A stretch of 64,000 bases of DNA, taken from the NCBI GenBank assembly GCA_017893485.1, contig CM030359.1:30198430-30262429 (forward strand), written 5' to 3'. The translations under genes were made by a program, and so were the position numbers. Positions within the stretch are counted from its first letter, which is position 1. Each line of letters opens with the position of its first letter. Positions 10,855-23,629 of the stretch are shown here, piece after piece. Below the pieces are notes generated by a model that did not search any database, was not told where the DNA came from, and saw only the letters and a program-made list of their open reading frames with translations. The DNA comes from Hemerocallis citrina (lineage: Eukaryota; Streptophyta; Magnoliopsida; Asparagales; Asphodelaceae).

Positions 10855-11628
10855 TAGGGCTGCAAACGAACAACGCTACTCACGAGTAGCTCGGCTTAAG
10901 CTCAGTCCAAGCTTGGTCAAAGCTCGGCTCGAATCGAGTTCGAGTCGAGTTCGAGTCTGGAAAACGAGCTTGATAATTAAACGAGCCGAATTCGGGCATG
11001 GTAAATCTCGGCTCGTTAGGCTCGCGAACTGCTCGTGAATGAGCTTGATATAGGCTCATTTAAAAAGTGTGAATTATTTAAGTGGGCTATAGCATGTGGG
11101 CCTATGTAAACTATGTTTAAACATAGTTTATGGGCACATATTAATCAATCAGTTCATCACTTAACCACACATTCACACCCATTCACACCCACTGATTCTC
11201 TCACTTCTCCTTCAAACCCAATTGTGCAGCCCTCTTTCTCATCCTCCAAACCTCGCATCGCCCTCATCCTCATCCTCCAAATCCTAATCGCCTATCTCTT
11301 TGACCGCGCCGCAATCTACCTCTCTGAAGGCACCGTGACGGCGAGGTGGACCTCGACGGCAATCAGACTGTCGACGGCGAACGGGCGAAGTGACGGCGAG
11401 TTGATTCAAAGGTAGTTTTCTTCCCTTTTCTGTATTCCCTCTCAATTGCACATGTTCGCTATTTCTAAACAAGCATAAATGAGTTCGAGTCGAGCTTAGA
11501 CGAGCTCACACGAGCTGAGCTCGAGCTTCACTGTTAGTGTTCGAAATGAGCTCGAGCTAGATAAAAATGAGTCGAATTGAGCTCGAGCCTCATGATATTC
11601 AGCTTGGCTCGGCTCGATTGCAACCCTA
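10855..11628. mobile_element. Non-autonomous hAT-type element nested in hAT-1
   Basis: It starts TAGGGCTGCAAACGA and ends (reverse complement) TAGGGTTGCAATCGA, a terminal inverted repeat of about 15 bp with three mismatches, flanked by an 8-bp duplication. Both subterminal zones (about 10890-11030 and 11480-11615) are packed with GAGCTCGAG/TCGAGTCGAG motifs in opposite arrangement, typical of transposase-binding arrays in hAT elements. The 774-bp interior has an ORF at 11113-11415 with no recognisable domain. Confidence 0.83.
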
Positions 11629-12020
11629 GAGATGAGAAATAAAAAGAATTGTGGAATTTTCTCCGATTTCACTAAATTGTTTCTTGGATGAGAATGAGAG
11701 AATTTAAACGAGAAAAAAGTTGAATATAAAGAAATAATAATGATGCCTTATAAGCTATAATTAAACTCTTTTAATTTTCATTTATGATTACCAAGAACCA
11801 TAATTACTTATCATCATTACCAACCCAAGGCCCTAAATATAATTACTGTTGGATACTGGGACTATTGGAGTCTCTTTGGAGTTATCTTTTTCAATTTAAA
11901 CCAAAAACAAAAAAAAATGAAAAGTTTTTAGATAAGGGGCCATGTGAGGCCCCAAAATTTGCAGGGTTGGGCCGTCATCCATTTGGCCCTGCCCTAGGGC
12001 CGGTCCTCTGGCCTCATCTA

Positions 12021-12240
12021 ACCATAATCCATTATTGATCCTGAATTATTTCTTGTTCTTGTTTGTACTCCCACCATGGTTGATGTAGGTCATTAACCAA
12101 ACCCCCTATGAAACCTTGTACTACTCCTTCGGGTATTCTTTCTCCATTCATCAACACCACATCCACCGTTACCACCTCATATCCGCCATCATCGCTCCTT
12201 CTCAGTGCTCCACCTATGCCCTCATTGCATCCCCCCCCCC

Positions 12241-12277
<37 letters not shown>

Positions 12278-13686
12278 ATCCTCGTCCACCCTTCTAAGCT
12301 TATATCCACCTTAGGGGATTATGACCAAATTAGTAATTCAAAAATTATTATTCCTATACATCTAATTAAATTGAATGCATCATATATCATGCATTTGTAA
12401 AAGATTCATGTACAAGCATGAGTGTATCCAATTTTAAGTACCGATGTATTAGATTATATATGATTAGTCAATGAACTGCAATATTTACTAGAATTTCTGT
12501 TCCCTTTTTGTTGGTCTTTGATTCTCTTTGCAAACTTTGTTTGAATTGCAATATTTTTTTAGAATGAAATATCCAACATTTTCACTATTAACATTATAAA
12601 CCCTGAAAATAGAATACTTAAATTAATCACAAAGACTGAAATTTGACACCTCCCACTTTCAGATTACATGTTCAATAGGCACAAAAGAATTCGAGTTAAC
12701 AAGGGATTCAATCAAAGTTAGAGGGTAAAGATCTCACATTCGAGAGCAGAGGAAGCCAATATCGCAACTTAACAGAAAGACATGATTTTGGAGATCAAAA
12801 CCCAAACATAAATTATAAACTATTTCAAATTCAAGCTCAAAGAGGACCTATAATGAGAAATGAGACTTGAGAGTATAGGGATGAGCATTGGTGACTATAA
12901 CCAATTGCTAAATGCAACTGGAATCCAGTGAGGAAGTGAGAGACATGAGATGAATGATATAAAAATGAGCTACAATACTCTTCTGTTGTAATCCGAACTT
13001 TTGAAATAAAAAATAAATTGGCCCAAATCCTGTGCCACCTAAGCATGATGTCAACGGTAGAAGTGCGTTCTTTTACCACTTACATACAAACAAACTAAGG
13101 ATTTAAAGGAAAACTGCAAAATCCTTACTTTTCCACCCGTTACATACAAACATACTACCCATTGGTGGTGTCTTTGGATTAACTCTCCGGGATGTTGGAG
13201 GTTATTACTTGTTGCTTTACTTTTATTTAGCTGTACTTTCCCAGTTTCTCAGAGATTATTTCGTGTTAATGGAATATGACGGCTATACTCTACCTTTTTT
13301 AAAAGAAGAAAAAGAAAAAGTGCTAGTTATTTAAATTCACTATAAATAAAAGATAGAAAGACACTATATCTGTTTTTCTTAGTTCTGCCTTTTCTTTTCC
13401 TTCATTATTTTTGCTAGAATCTTCAGGATATTAGGAAAGCACAAAAAGTTCAAGTTGAATATAGCACTTAAAATTATAAAGAATGAGGGTTCCGTTTGGT
13501 CGTAGTAGATAATCTCAGCATCTGACCTTCAACATAACTTTTAACATTTAGCACAAGTTTTTCATTGAGAACAACTTGTATAAACAAAAATGAACGAGTA
13601 AACAAGCTTCAGATCACTTGAAAAGTGATTGCGATGCAAAATGTGGATCAGCTAATGACTTATCACAGTGATTTTGGTACAATTTT
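12021..13686. other. Region without recognisable gene or element
   Basis: AT-rich DNA continuing the flank of hAT-1. It includes the poly-C tract and two copies of TTACATACAAACA about 60 bp apart (near 13079 and 13139). The small ORF at 12837-13079 (minus) shows no domain. This is the best candidate for old non-element host DNA in the window. Confidence 0.5.
12231..12277. repeat. Poly-C tract
   Basis: 46 C in 47 bases, interrupted once by T at 12241. It produces artefactual Pro- or Gly-rich ORFs. Length is likely unreliable because such tracts sequence poorly. Confidence 0.95.
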
Positions 13687-16451
13687 TGTCACGCTCTGCT
13701 TCTCAAAAATACAGAATTCGAGCACGTGACATTGGCCAAGCGAATGACTTGTGTCATCCATAAGCTGTTGCCGATTCAACTCAACAATATAAACAAGAAA
13801 GTAATACAGCCACACATGCATTAAAGAAGTAATCACATGAATAACAATACTTGGAATTTAAGCATAAAATAACCAAACATAATAACAATCCAACATTTGC
13901 AATCAATAATAAAAATATTTGGGTCAAAAGTCCACAATACCAGAAATAACAACGTTCAATTTATTTAAGTCTTCAAAACAAAACAATAGTTATTTAGGCG
14001 GCGATGCAAATTCAATTCTTTCACCATTGTTGTTCTCCTAGTCCATCTGGCAATTCACCTTGATTACCTGTAAGTTGTTCATCTAAAAGAGAGAAAAATA
14101 TGTCCTTAGAGCAAGTCGTGGACAGCAAGTAGAGAAACAGAGAAACAGAGAAACAGTGGCATTTACGGTATAACAATGAATTCAATAAACAATAGAGTCA
14201 ATGACAATGAACAATGGCAAAATGATAATGATGCAGTGTACAATAACAATGACAATAAACGATAACAATAACGGTAAAAAATAACGATAACACTGTTCAA
14301 TAACGATGACAATATGCAATGACGATGCGATAAAAATCTAAAGTCTATTATTCGTTTCAATCCTAACTAATGCACGTACTATTGTGTCCCATATGTTCCA
14401 TACCACAGGTTCGATGCATACAATCATTTTCGTTTAGACTAAGGTAGTAGATTCTATAGGTCATGTACTCGGCACGATATAACATTAAAATGATAAAACG
14501 GGCTATTGTAGCAATTTCTTGCATAATAACGATAACACTGGCTATTGCAGCAATTTCTTGCACAACAGCGATAATTCTGGCTATTGCAGCAATTTCTTGC
14601 ACAATAACGATAACACTGGCCATTAACGCAATTTCTTGCACAATGACGATAACGATATTTTGGGAACGAGCCCCACACTTCCGAGTACAGCCACTATATT
14701 ATCAACTACTCTAGTCAACCCTTAATCCCGGCTTGATTAACATTCTTTATTAAATCAACATGCAATACTAATAGGGAACAATATGGACAGAAATATTAAT
14801 GGAGAGACAATAAGGCGATTAATAAGGGACACTAGAATGATGAAAACACAACCCTATGATCATGCACTGTACTCTATGCAATTAAATGCACCATATATAA
14901 CATTATAGATTCAATTATATATTATCAAACATGGAAACTCAATTCTGGACAGCAGTAGGTTGTTGTACTAAAATTGAATTTCCTGCTTCTATAGAATAGT
15001 AAATATGGATCTGTCAGAAGTTCTAGAAACTAGACTCCTGCCCGGTTCTAACGCATATTAAAAGTCCAAATTCCGACAACAATAGCTAGGTGAATTACAG
15101 TGTTCTTTACAGATTACAGGTTCTGGCTGATTATTAATGTTAACTAGTTTCAATTGTAAAAGCAGTAAATATTCATTTTAAAAATCAGAAAAAATAATTT
15201 TCATTACTTTAAGCATGTTGACTATCAATCTGGAAATTATCATGGTAATATTTGATCATTAGTTCATCTATTTAATCATGTTAACATGATATATGTATAA
15301 ATCTGGAAATAAAATGCAGCAGTAGTAAAATGGTCATAACTCATGCAATATAAGTTGGAATTCAAAATGTCTGGATGTTCTGGAAACTAGACACCTGGGA
15401 CTACATTTCATATTCAGAAAGTTATTGATTTTGGTGACATTATCTGGGTCGAAACAACATGACAATGTTCATGTTAGCAATAAATTTTAGGGTCTCAATA
15501 GATTTTTTGTGAATAAAATAATTAAAATGTTATGAACGATGAGTTGGGGGTCGAAAACATAAATCATAGCAAGTTACATCTATGTGAACATAGTATTAAG
15601 ATGTATAATGTCCATAATCTTACTAATCACAATCAACCTATACACCAACATCAATCATATAACAACCAACACTAGCATACCATCTACAATAGTTGTGTAA
15701 TATCATGACATGAATTACAATAACAATTCCTATTCATATACTCAATAATTAACTACATGAATGCATGCAAGATCTTCATAAATCAGAGGCAAAAAGATGG
15801 CACGAAGTCAAGACTACTACTTGGATTCGCTCTGTAAATCCGTAGTATCCCAAGGATAGATAACAATAGACGATATATGATAATCAATATAGATCTACTT
15901 GTGGAATTCAATAAACAATCTCGAATATAATACAATACAATTCAAGGGTGAGATGACTTGCCTTTAGAACAACGTTAGATTAATCTGAATATGCGAAGAA
16001 TAACGAGATCAGAATCCCGGTGACACGGCGACGAGCAAACAATCACGATGATCACGATCAGGCATGGATCTTGATGGGGATCAAGATCGAATGATCGGAC
16101 GGCTGAGATCGAAGATTAAGATCAAGATGATCAAGGAGATGATGATGATCACGATCATCGATTGGACGGATGAGATTGCTTGATCACCAAAAACAGAGCA
16201 AGGGGGGAGAGCTCTGTGATGGTGAAGGTGGCTGTTGACTGCAGCTACGGAGGTGTAGGGTAGGACGATGACTGGATGGTGATGTTGCTATGGGGGATGC
16301 CTGGGTTTCTCCGTTTTAGGACAGCAGAGGAGAGGGGGAGAGAGTTCGGCAATGTTGGAGGAAGAAGAGGGTGGTCGACGGCTACAGCGGCAATGGCGGT
16401 TGACGGGGAGAGCGATAAGGATGATGATGGCGGATGGGTTCAGGTGGAGGC
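13687..16451 (-). repeat. Gypsy LTR, Gypsy-1/2-related, 5' part missing
   Basis: It begins on the plus strand with TGTCACGCTCTGCTTCTCAAAA, like the ends of the Gypsy-1 and Gypsy-2 LTRs, and shares their internal blocks (CTTAGAGCAAGTCGTGGACAGC near 14110; GCACGTACTA..ACAGGTTCG near 14375). A GC-rich leader-like part (15990-16451) and the donor-like AAAG|GCAAGT (15961, minus) are present. No primer site lies below it, so it is a solo or 3' LTR. Its promoter end is replaced at 16452 by another element. Confidence 0.8.
14501..14656. repeat. 39-bp tandem repeat, four copies
   Basis: Units start at 14501, 14540, 14579 and 14618 and share GGCTATTGCAGCAATTTCTT followed by GCACAATAACGATAACACT-like sequence. 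The fourth is most diverged. It lies inside the LTR at 13687-16451; the equivalent place in other LTRs lacks it. Confidence 0.92.
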
Positions 16452-16857
16452 TGTAACGCCCCGCCCCAGTACCCAGACAATTTTTATTATTTTTAGAAGA
16501 CAAATTAATACTTATAGTACAACTTCCCACCACATGGTGCCTCTCAAAAGGTGGTTAATTAATTAGGTGACTCTTGATCATAGACAATTATATTTATACT
16601 TAATTAATTATTGTATACTCCTGACATGGGCCAAATCTCAAACTCCTCTCTCCCTCTAATCCCGTGACACAAGGAGAAGCCTAGTGGGCCCCTCCTAATA
16701 TGCCACGTCACCGAAACCAAGAGACAACCGCTGTCTCTCTTTCTTCTTTTTATCCGGGTGGGCCCCCCCTGATGTCACCCCTCAACCTTTAACCAACAGC
16801 ACAACATGTTCTTTTTCTTATCCCGTGGGCCCCTCTCTCCCTTCACCTTCTCACTCT

Positions 16858-16907
<50 letters not shown>

Positions 16908-16933
16908 CTATTTAGAAATTACGGGGTATTACA
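16452..16933 (-). repeat. 3' LTR of a third gypsy element
   Basis: The plus strand reads TGTAACGCCCCG...GGGTATTACA, so the ends form an inverted repeat (TGTAA/TTACA). On the minus strand it is preceded by the purine-rich AGGTGGGGTG, a polypurine tract, and by a pol end. It contains one of the two (TA)n tracts. It interrupts the LTR at 13687-16451. Confidence 0.8.
16861..16906. repeat. (TA)n microsatellite
   Basis: About 23 TA units inside the small gypsy LTR. Confidence 0.97.
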
Positions 16934-17055
16934 TACACCCCACCTTTAGAAATTAGCATCCTCGCTGAGTACGGGGCATGCACATCTATAGCAGGATCAT
17001 TCTTTCTAGCCGATGTGGCATCGTCCTCGATCCCGGAGATCAGTGACTCTAAATA
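16934..17055 (-). pseudogene. Polypurine tract and last codons of a gypsy pol
   Basis: On the minus strand this reads SLISGIEDDATSARKNDPAI then ARMLISKGGVYVIPRNF, resembling the extreme C-terminus of some plant gypsy polyproteins (a SKGG tail before the polypurine tract). Everything upstream is lost into a (TA)n tract at 17059. Confidence 0.5.
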
Positions 17056-17056
17056 G

Positions 17057-17058
<2 letters not shown>

Positions 17059-17147
<89 letters not shown>
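17059..17147. repeat. (AT)n microsatellite
   Basis: About 44 AT units; it gives artefactual Ile-Tyr repeat ORFs on both strands. Confidence 0.97.
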
Positions 17148-17148
<1 letters not shown>

Positions 17149-19020
17149 CAGCCCAAATTCCAAATAAGACTGAATTCGAAGTTCCACAGGATCTTTACAC
17201 TTCTCTTCGTACAATTTTACAAGGAATTAAAAACTTTTGTTACATCAGAGTTACATTTACATTACATATTTACAGCGAAAGCAGTTTAAAACAATAGAAA
17301 TGTACAACACTTGAATCATTCTTTAAGCAGCATATATTCTTTAGTCTTGCTAATCACTTTATCCTGCATAGAAACGGTGCGCACGTCAGTTCATTCAACT
17401 GACGGTAGGATATAATACATCAATTTTCTCTTAGTTGGAAAACACAAACTTTTCATAAACAGAACTACGAGGACTACCCTATTGATGTCGTGTTGTGAAT
17501 GTGCACCTAGTCCTTAATGCAGTTGTTTATATTATCTGACACTAATGCTCACTTGTTCAGAGTCTATGCAGCCCATACTACATAGGTCCAAGGGCAAGCC
17601 CTTAATCGTTCTTCATCTTGTAGGGTTTAATCCCTCACCATGACTTAATCTACTACTGTAACTACGGTAAGTATCCTAGGTGTTCTATGAGTTACGAGCC
17701 CACGTCCAGGTACCCTGGAGAGAATTCCAACGCATTGTCACATGACTCATCATGCAAGCATCCTGTGGTCAATTCACCTCCTACCATATACATGGCACCA
17801 CCCGTAGTCACTAGACCACCCCATAAGCGTCGTCATCGGGACGGTACTCTGGAGCAGTATCCACATCCTACTCATGACGCATCATGGGACATCCTGTGAA
17901 TACTCTTACGCCGCCAATCTAATGACCCTCATATTCATATTTTTCTCTTACTTTCATCACATCTCCACTATGTATCTAGTCCTTAATTTTATTCGAACCA
18001 TGAATAAAAATCAATCTCCTAGAGTTAGCACTCCCACTATACCGGTCTTAACCATTTATACAACATGACCCAATCTTGGTCCTTTCATTTCAAGTTTCAT
18101 TTCAACATATTTCTTTCAATGCCGGTATGAGGCTTGGCTACACTTTAGTTCTCAATTTCACTTCATAATTACAAAATTTGAGTCTTCATACCCATGAGTT
18201 CTTTTTCACAAATTAACATGATTTCAATTTTTTTTCTATGAATCAATCTCATACATAAAGTTCCATTTCAATTTATGCATTTCATATTCAAAATTAATTT
18301 CAATAAATCCATTAGATTCTCATGCTATTGTTTCTTTCCTTTACTTGATTCAAAAATCACAAGGTTGTATTTATTTTTTTTCATTTATCTTTAGAATGCA
18401 TTCGATACTCAAAATAATGAATAAATGTCCATAAAAATCACACTTAAATCTTCTTTCACTCAAAATCCACTTTTGTAACTTAGTATAATCTCCTCATGAA
18501 ATAAATCACCTTTTATAATTAAACAAGTGTCAATTCCATGAAATTCTACTCAATTTTTCACTTCTAAGTCACTTTTATTTTAGTCAAATACTGCATAAAT
18601 ATTATTCATAAGATCCACATGTTTTTGGAATAATTATAGTATTTTTTCGGATTTTTAAAAGTCACAATATCAATTTAAAAAGTCAAAAAACAAAATTTTT
18701 TATTAAAGTGCCAAACAAAAAACAATATCAATTCGAACCCGCAACCAAAGGCTGCCACCCACGTGCTACAGTGCAGCGTACTGTGGTGCTGGCACTAACC
18801 AGAAAGGCCAGAACGCGCTACCGATATATGGAGGGGTTTAAATCCATAAGAAATCATTCTCTGTTTTCGGATTTTATTTTTATCAAAATGAAAATAAAAG
18901 GGCTAATGCCCAGTTTCGAACCTGAGCCTAAGACCACCCACAAGCTACAATAAAGCGCCCCAAATGCACCCGTTAACTAAATGGTCCAAGTGACTATCCT
19001 GATATATGTTATGTTTTTGG
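17148..19020 (-). repeat. LTR-like gypsy fragment, family unclear
   Basis: It begins ACAGCCCAAATTCCAAATAAG and has the composition of a long gypsy LTR (ACAGCGAAAGCAG near 17271; AT-rich CATTTCAATTT stretches at 18070-18600), with no coding motif. Two GGTTCGAA-like B-box sequences on the minus strand lie near 18736 and 18918. It ends abruptly where the truncated Gypsy-1 LTR begins. Assignment is tentative. Confidence 0.45.
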
Positions 19021-22000
19021 AAAAAAAGTACCCGTCAATTGCAAGTTGCGGGTCACAAATAATGTAGGATACAAGCACTTGGGAAAAACTAACAGATCTA
19101 ATTAATAGTAGAAACGGACTTAGCATGGTATGGCAGAATCAACTAGCATGGTATACAAACATGTGTCAAGTGTCAGATAGTATGCAGACAGATATGCAGA
19201 TAGTGTCAAGTAATGGTGTCACATGGTAGTGTCAGACAGATAACAGATAATCAGATAATCAGATAACAGATAGTCAGATACGTATAACAGATGCAGATTC
19301 AGATTTAAATTTCAGATACAGATACAGATTCAGATATTTATAAGTCTTGTATTAACTACTAACTAGGTAGCACTTCATGTGCCATCTTTTTATCACATGA
19401 TTGCTACATTCAAAACAGTTGTATTTGTAGATTTCGTAGGGGATCATATAGGGTTCAGACAGATATCAGATAATCAGATTAGACAAATAGAACCTAGTGG
19501 TTCTCTTCTTCTCTACACCTTCCTATAAGAAGTAATGTAGACAGGGTCAGATAACAGATCCAGACAGAAAGATAGAAACTAGTGGTTCTCTTCTCCTCTA
19601 CACCTTCATATAAGAAGTAATGTAGACAGGATCAGATAACAGATAATCATATGGGAAACACGGCCCCCTTCTAAGTACACATTTCTACGCTTTCCCACTA
19701 CTAGATCTTTCCCATAAACCCCGGCTTGGTTACTTTTATTATGGTCATCAACAGACATGAATGTGTACGGAATAATGTCAAATTAACAAGGTATAATCAG
19801 TATTAGGTTCAGGGAAACAAATAAACATGCATAGATAATATACAGTCACATAAACGAGAAAAACAGTGTATGTTCATATTCAGGACAGCAAGACAGTACA
19901 GTACTAAAACAGTGATTCCTGCTACTACAAACATCCAAATCTGGATCCGTCGAAGGATCTGAAAAATAAACATCCACACGAGTCCAAAGAATATAACTAA
20001 GTCACATAGTACTTCACAACATCTTAACTCAAAATAGGTTCGAAAACAGAAAACATGTTCAGTAAGAAATCAGGAAAACGAATTCTCGGTCAGAAAAACC
20101 ACGTCAAAACCTTTCAAATAAATTCAGGAAAAATCAGGGTTATTCCCCTATAAGTCTAGTATCAAAATATAAAGTTTCATAATATTCCAGTAAGAATAGA
20201 TTAGTCCTAAAAAATACGAAAACCTCAAGAAAACATAGTATAACGAATCTGGAAATCTCAACACTACTGTACGAAAACTAAGATATCTCGCAACCAGTGA
20301 ATCGAAATCCAATTCCGCCAAAGGGATATGAAAATAGATAGAATTTACTAAACTTCATATTGCTCAAACATTTTTCATACAGTATACGAAATCATAGTGA
20401 AAATAGGGTTCTTTACAGAACAGCGAGCAAAATGCATCAGGTATAGATTTTAGAAACGAGCATGAAACATCACATAAAACTTATCAATAAAATTCACCAA
20501 AATTCTGGGTAATCCCTAACTCAATAAAGAAACACTGACCAAAGTTTCAAATCAAAATAATATGTATAGAATAGTTCTTGGAAATAGTTTGTTATCAAAA
20601 TTACCCAAAAACAGAATCTGGAAAAGATCGACACCTCTGTACCAAAACAGCCATAACTCAGTCATACGAAATCAAAATCAAACAAGGTTTGAGGGGTTTG
20701 AAAATAGACGAAATTATCTAAAACTCATATTTTATACCGAAATCATGATACTGACTGTAGCACAGTCGAAAATAGCAAACAACACAGAACATCCAGAAAA
20801 TACAGATTTCACCCTTCAAAACAAAAACAACATTTCTTCAAGAATATTGATCCAAACACATCCAAACTTGAAATACAACCTATCAAGTGTCTAAGCATCA
20901 TGATTTAGGATTATTAATATGTCCACGCATATTATTAAACATGGGTATCAACCAAAACACAATTTCATCCAAATTTTCACCTACACAACTAGAAATCAAG
21001 AACAGGCGAATCCTAGGTTATATCATGTCAAGATTTGTGTCATGAGTCATCTATGGCCAAATTATCACAATAGAGACAAAACCCATCAAGAAAAACATAA
21101 TCTAGGATTGTCTCTAGACCCAACTACACTATAGGTGAACTTTTTAACTTGTATCAAACAAATGAATTGGAGTACAAGTTACTTGCCTTAATTTGGGGAT
21201 GAAGAACGATGCAAACAATCCTAGAAGAAAAACCTACGAACGAATTCCGCTACAAGCATGAATCCAAGCAATTACGAACGAAATCTCCACACGAACGATC
21301 CTCCTAGAAGCAACGATCAAAGTGGAAAGCACCCACTTTGAGAACACCACGACAAAGAGTAGGGGATTGATGCAAGAGTTGATGATGGTGGTGTTGGATT
21401 GGTGATCGGCACAAGGGGATGGAGCAAGGAAGGGGGTTCGGTTTATGGAGGTTGCCGGAGTGGAGATGGAGGTGGCCGGAGTAGGGGGCTCGGCCTGGAG
21501 GTGCTCGGCCTGGAATAGGGGAGGTCGGCTGTTGGTGAGGGGGCTCGGGTTTGATGTAGGCCGACAAGGAGAGAGGGAGAGAGAAAGGAGGCCAGGGTTT
21601 GTGGATGTTAGGGTTAGGGTTTGTGTTAAGGAGGGTTTATATATAGGGTTTGAATGTGGGTTATTGGGTCGTGGGTATTAGTAACAAGTAATAGGTATCC
21701 AAATGGGTTTTGGATATTGGGTCAAATACAAGTAGGAATACAAATTGGAGTGACTTCTATGGCTCTTGAAAAATCTCATTAGGGGTCAAAAATCATGGAA
21801 AAGGGAACATACCGCCAAAACTCCACCACAACACCACGGAAAATAAAAATAAAGATATCGAGACCAAAAAATGCGAAAATGACCAATATAATAAAAAACG
21901 ATCAAAGAGATAATTAATCAAACTCAAGGAGCTCAAAATGAAATAAAATAAATATATATTGAAAACAAATCTACTATACGGTTCAGAAAAATACAAGAGA

Positions 22001-22064
22001 TATGAAATACACAAAAAAATGAAAAATACACTCCAAATACATAAAATGAAAAACAAGGGTTACA
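19021..22064 (-). repeat. Gypsy-1 3' LTR, its 3' end truncated
   Basis: It aligns end to end with 41526-44542 of the 5' LTR and differs at a few percent of positions by eye. The last about 430 bp (equivalent to 41098-41525) are missing at the junction with the fragment below 19021. The start (minus) is TGTAACCCTTG at 22064, after the polypurine tract TTAGGTGGGTAGGAT at 22065-22079. The leader-intron donor is AAG|GCAAGT at 21186. Confidence 0.9.
21609..21646 (-). promoter_or_regulatory. Gypsy-1 3' LTR promoter: TATA and telo-boxes
   Basis: On the minus strand a TATATATAAACC TATA box (about 21635-21646) is followed by AAACCCTAACCCTAAC (about 21609-21623), a double telo-box, and then a GC-rich leader. 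Confidence 0.65.
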
Positions 22065-22164
22065 ATCCTACCCACCTAACAAAAATTTTTGTCCTTGAAA
22101 TTCAAAAAAAGATACATAGGGTAACCCCAAAAGAAAGAAAAAAGACAAAACAAAACCAAAACAT

Positions 22165-22410
22165 CTACTCAAACAAATGATGAAACTTCTGCTGAATCTC
22201 TTCCTCTAGCTCCCAAGTCGACTCACCAGGCGAGTGAGGATTCCAAGCAACACGAACCAACTTGATGACCTTGTTCTTAAGCACTTTCTCCCGCCAATCC
22301 ACAATAGCAACTGGTGAAATCTCACAAGTCAAATCCGAATGAACTGTCAACTCAGAATAGTCGATCACGTGGTTCTCATCTTGGATATATCTCTTGATTT
22401 GTCAGACATG
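22165..22410 (-). pseudogene. Gypsy-1 integrase C-terminus with chromodomain-like tail
   Basis: The end of integrase: DYSELTVHSDLTCEISPVAI, WREKVLKNKVIKLVRVAWNP and STWELEEEIQQKFHHLFE then stop at 22165. This corresponds to the chromodomain-like region of Tekay-type integrases, thought to steer integration to particular chromatin. It is cut at 22410, where a deletion joins it to the middle of the Athila-1 5' LTR. About 0.8 kb of integrase core, judged from Gypsy-2, is missing between here and 28778. Confidence 0.9.
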
Positions 22411-23605
22411 GAAGCAGCAGGCGGACGAACACGTGGCGACGTGCCAGACGCAGACAGGTCTGTGCTGACGTGGCGTGCGTGCTGACTGGCATCACGTGAG
22501 CGACGTGACTGGGCTTCGAGTTCCGCGCGCGCTGACTGGCCTCGTGCGGCAGGCTTCACTTCGATCCGTGTGCAGCAGACAGCAGCGATCTGACTGGCTT
22601 TTCTTCTTCGGTTTGGTTCAGCGCAGACTTCAGGGAAGCATTAGGTTCTTTTGAGATAGAGAGGGGTTTGCAATTAATTCTTTATTCTTTTTCTTCTCTC
22701 TCTAATTTTGTAATGCAATCCTTGAACAAATTTATTAATATTATTATTATGAATATGTGGAACTAATTTCATAGTTGGGCTGATTGAAACCATAGTCATG
22801 TAATGTTATATTCTTCTGAATGCTACTCTATTATTTATTGATTAAACCTGATTATATTGGTATAGATTTATAATATGAATCAAACTTGTTCAGAAGTTCT
22901 AAGAGCAGTCGACTGAGAGTGACAGCAAGTCGACTGCCATACAGAACCTGAGTTTATCAAGTTTGTGTAGTATAGATCTGAATCTGTTATATGAGCATAT
23001 TGAGACGACCCGTATCTCGTGCTCATAACTTGTAACAAGGGAATCTCTAGGGGTTCTTGGTTTAATCAACTTGAAGGATCTAGATCTGATACCAATTTCT
23101 AGAACTTCAAGTGTTTGTTCGTTTCCATTGTTCCTATGCTTTCTTTAAGTGCAACTTAGTAGATACCATGCTAAATACTTAAGGAAAGAAACGAATTAGA
23201 GTAGATACCATGCCTAATTCTTGGCCTAGGGAAACATCACTTTAAGGAGTAGATACCATGCCCTTAGAGGAACAAACATGAGTGATTAGAGTAGTAGGTT
23301 ACTTAGCATTATTGACTACAGGTGGAAATCAAAGCCCAACTACTTTAATAGATATTTGTGACTCAAATTGTGATGCGACTTAATTTAGACTTTTATCTTT
23401 TTATTTCTTTTCAATTAGACTTTTAAAACAAAACTCTATGATTTGCATTTTCTTTTCTTTTATTGATTAGTAAGTTAATTTCTACAATCTTTGTGGGATC
23501 GACCCTTGCTTATTGCTACGCTTCTATAAACGATTCGTACACTTGCGAGGTTTTTAATTTGTGTCTAGTTTTATCTATTTAATTAGGTATCTAGATTCCA
23601 CAACA
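22411..23605 (+). repeat. Athila-1 5' LTR, first about 497 bp deleted
   Basis: It is identical apart from a few changes to 27581-28777 of the 3' LTR; the part matching 27084-27580 is gone. It ends ATTCCACAACA before the primer site. AGTCGACTG motifs lie at 22906-22915 and 22927-22936. Confidence 0.93.
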
Positions 23606-23611
23606 AGTTTT

Positions 23612-23629
23612 TGGCGCCGTTGCCGGGGA
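23612..23629 (+). other. Athila-type primer-binding site
   Basis: TGGCGCCGTTGCCGGGGA, the canonical Athila primer site, starts six bases after the LTR end. Confidence 0.93.

Larger units (their letters stand above)
10199..12008 (-). mobile_element. hAT-1: decayed hAT transposon
   Basis: The ends are near-inverted copies: left AGGGCCGGTCCTGA, right (reverse complement) AGGACCGGCCCTAG. A direct repeat TGGCCTCATCTA flanks it (10187-10198 and 12009-12020); a hAT target duplication is 8 bp, so part of the 12 bp is chance or partial end identity. Subterminal sequence of the CAAATTTTGGGGCC type and the transposase remnant at 10482-10700 support a hAT (Tip100-like) origin. Most of the transposase is deleted or unreadable, and a second hAT-type element sits inside. 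Confidence 0.78.

Noticed and set aside
11113..11415. 100-codon ORF in the nested hAT-type element as transposase
   Set aside because: No hAT motif; Ser/Pro-rich and Arg-rich ends fit non-coding filler of a non-autonomous element.
12032..12400. Gly-rich or Pro-rich small proteins
   Set aside because: Caused by the 47-bp poly-C tract.
12837..13079. 80-codon minus-strand ORF as a gene
   Set aside because: No recognisable domain, no start context or neighbours; length is within chance for this composition.
16912..17297. Ile-Tyr repeat proteins on both strands
   Set aside because: Caused by the (AT)n microsatellite.
21445..21681. Gly/Arg-rich ORF in the Gypsy-1 LTR
   Set aside because: Antisense to the GC-rich leader; the copy at 43892-44167 differs by frame changes, so no coding constraint.
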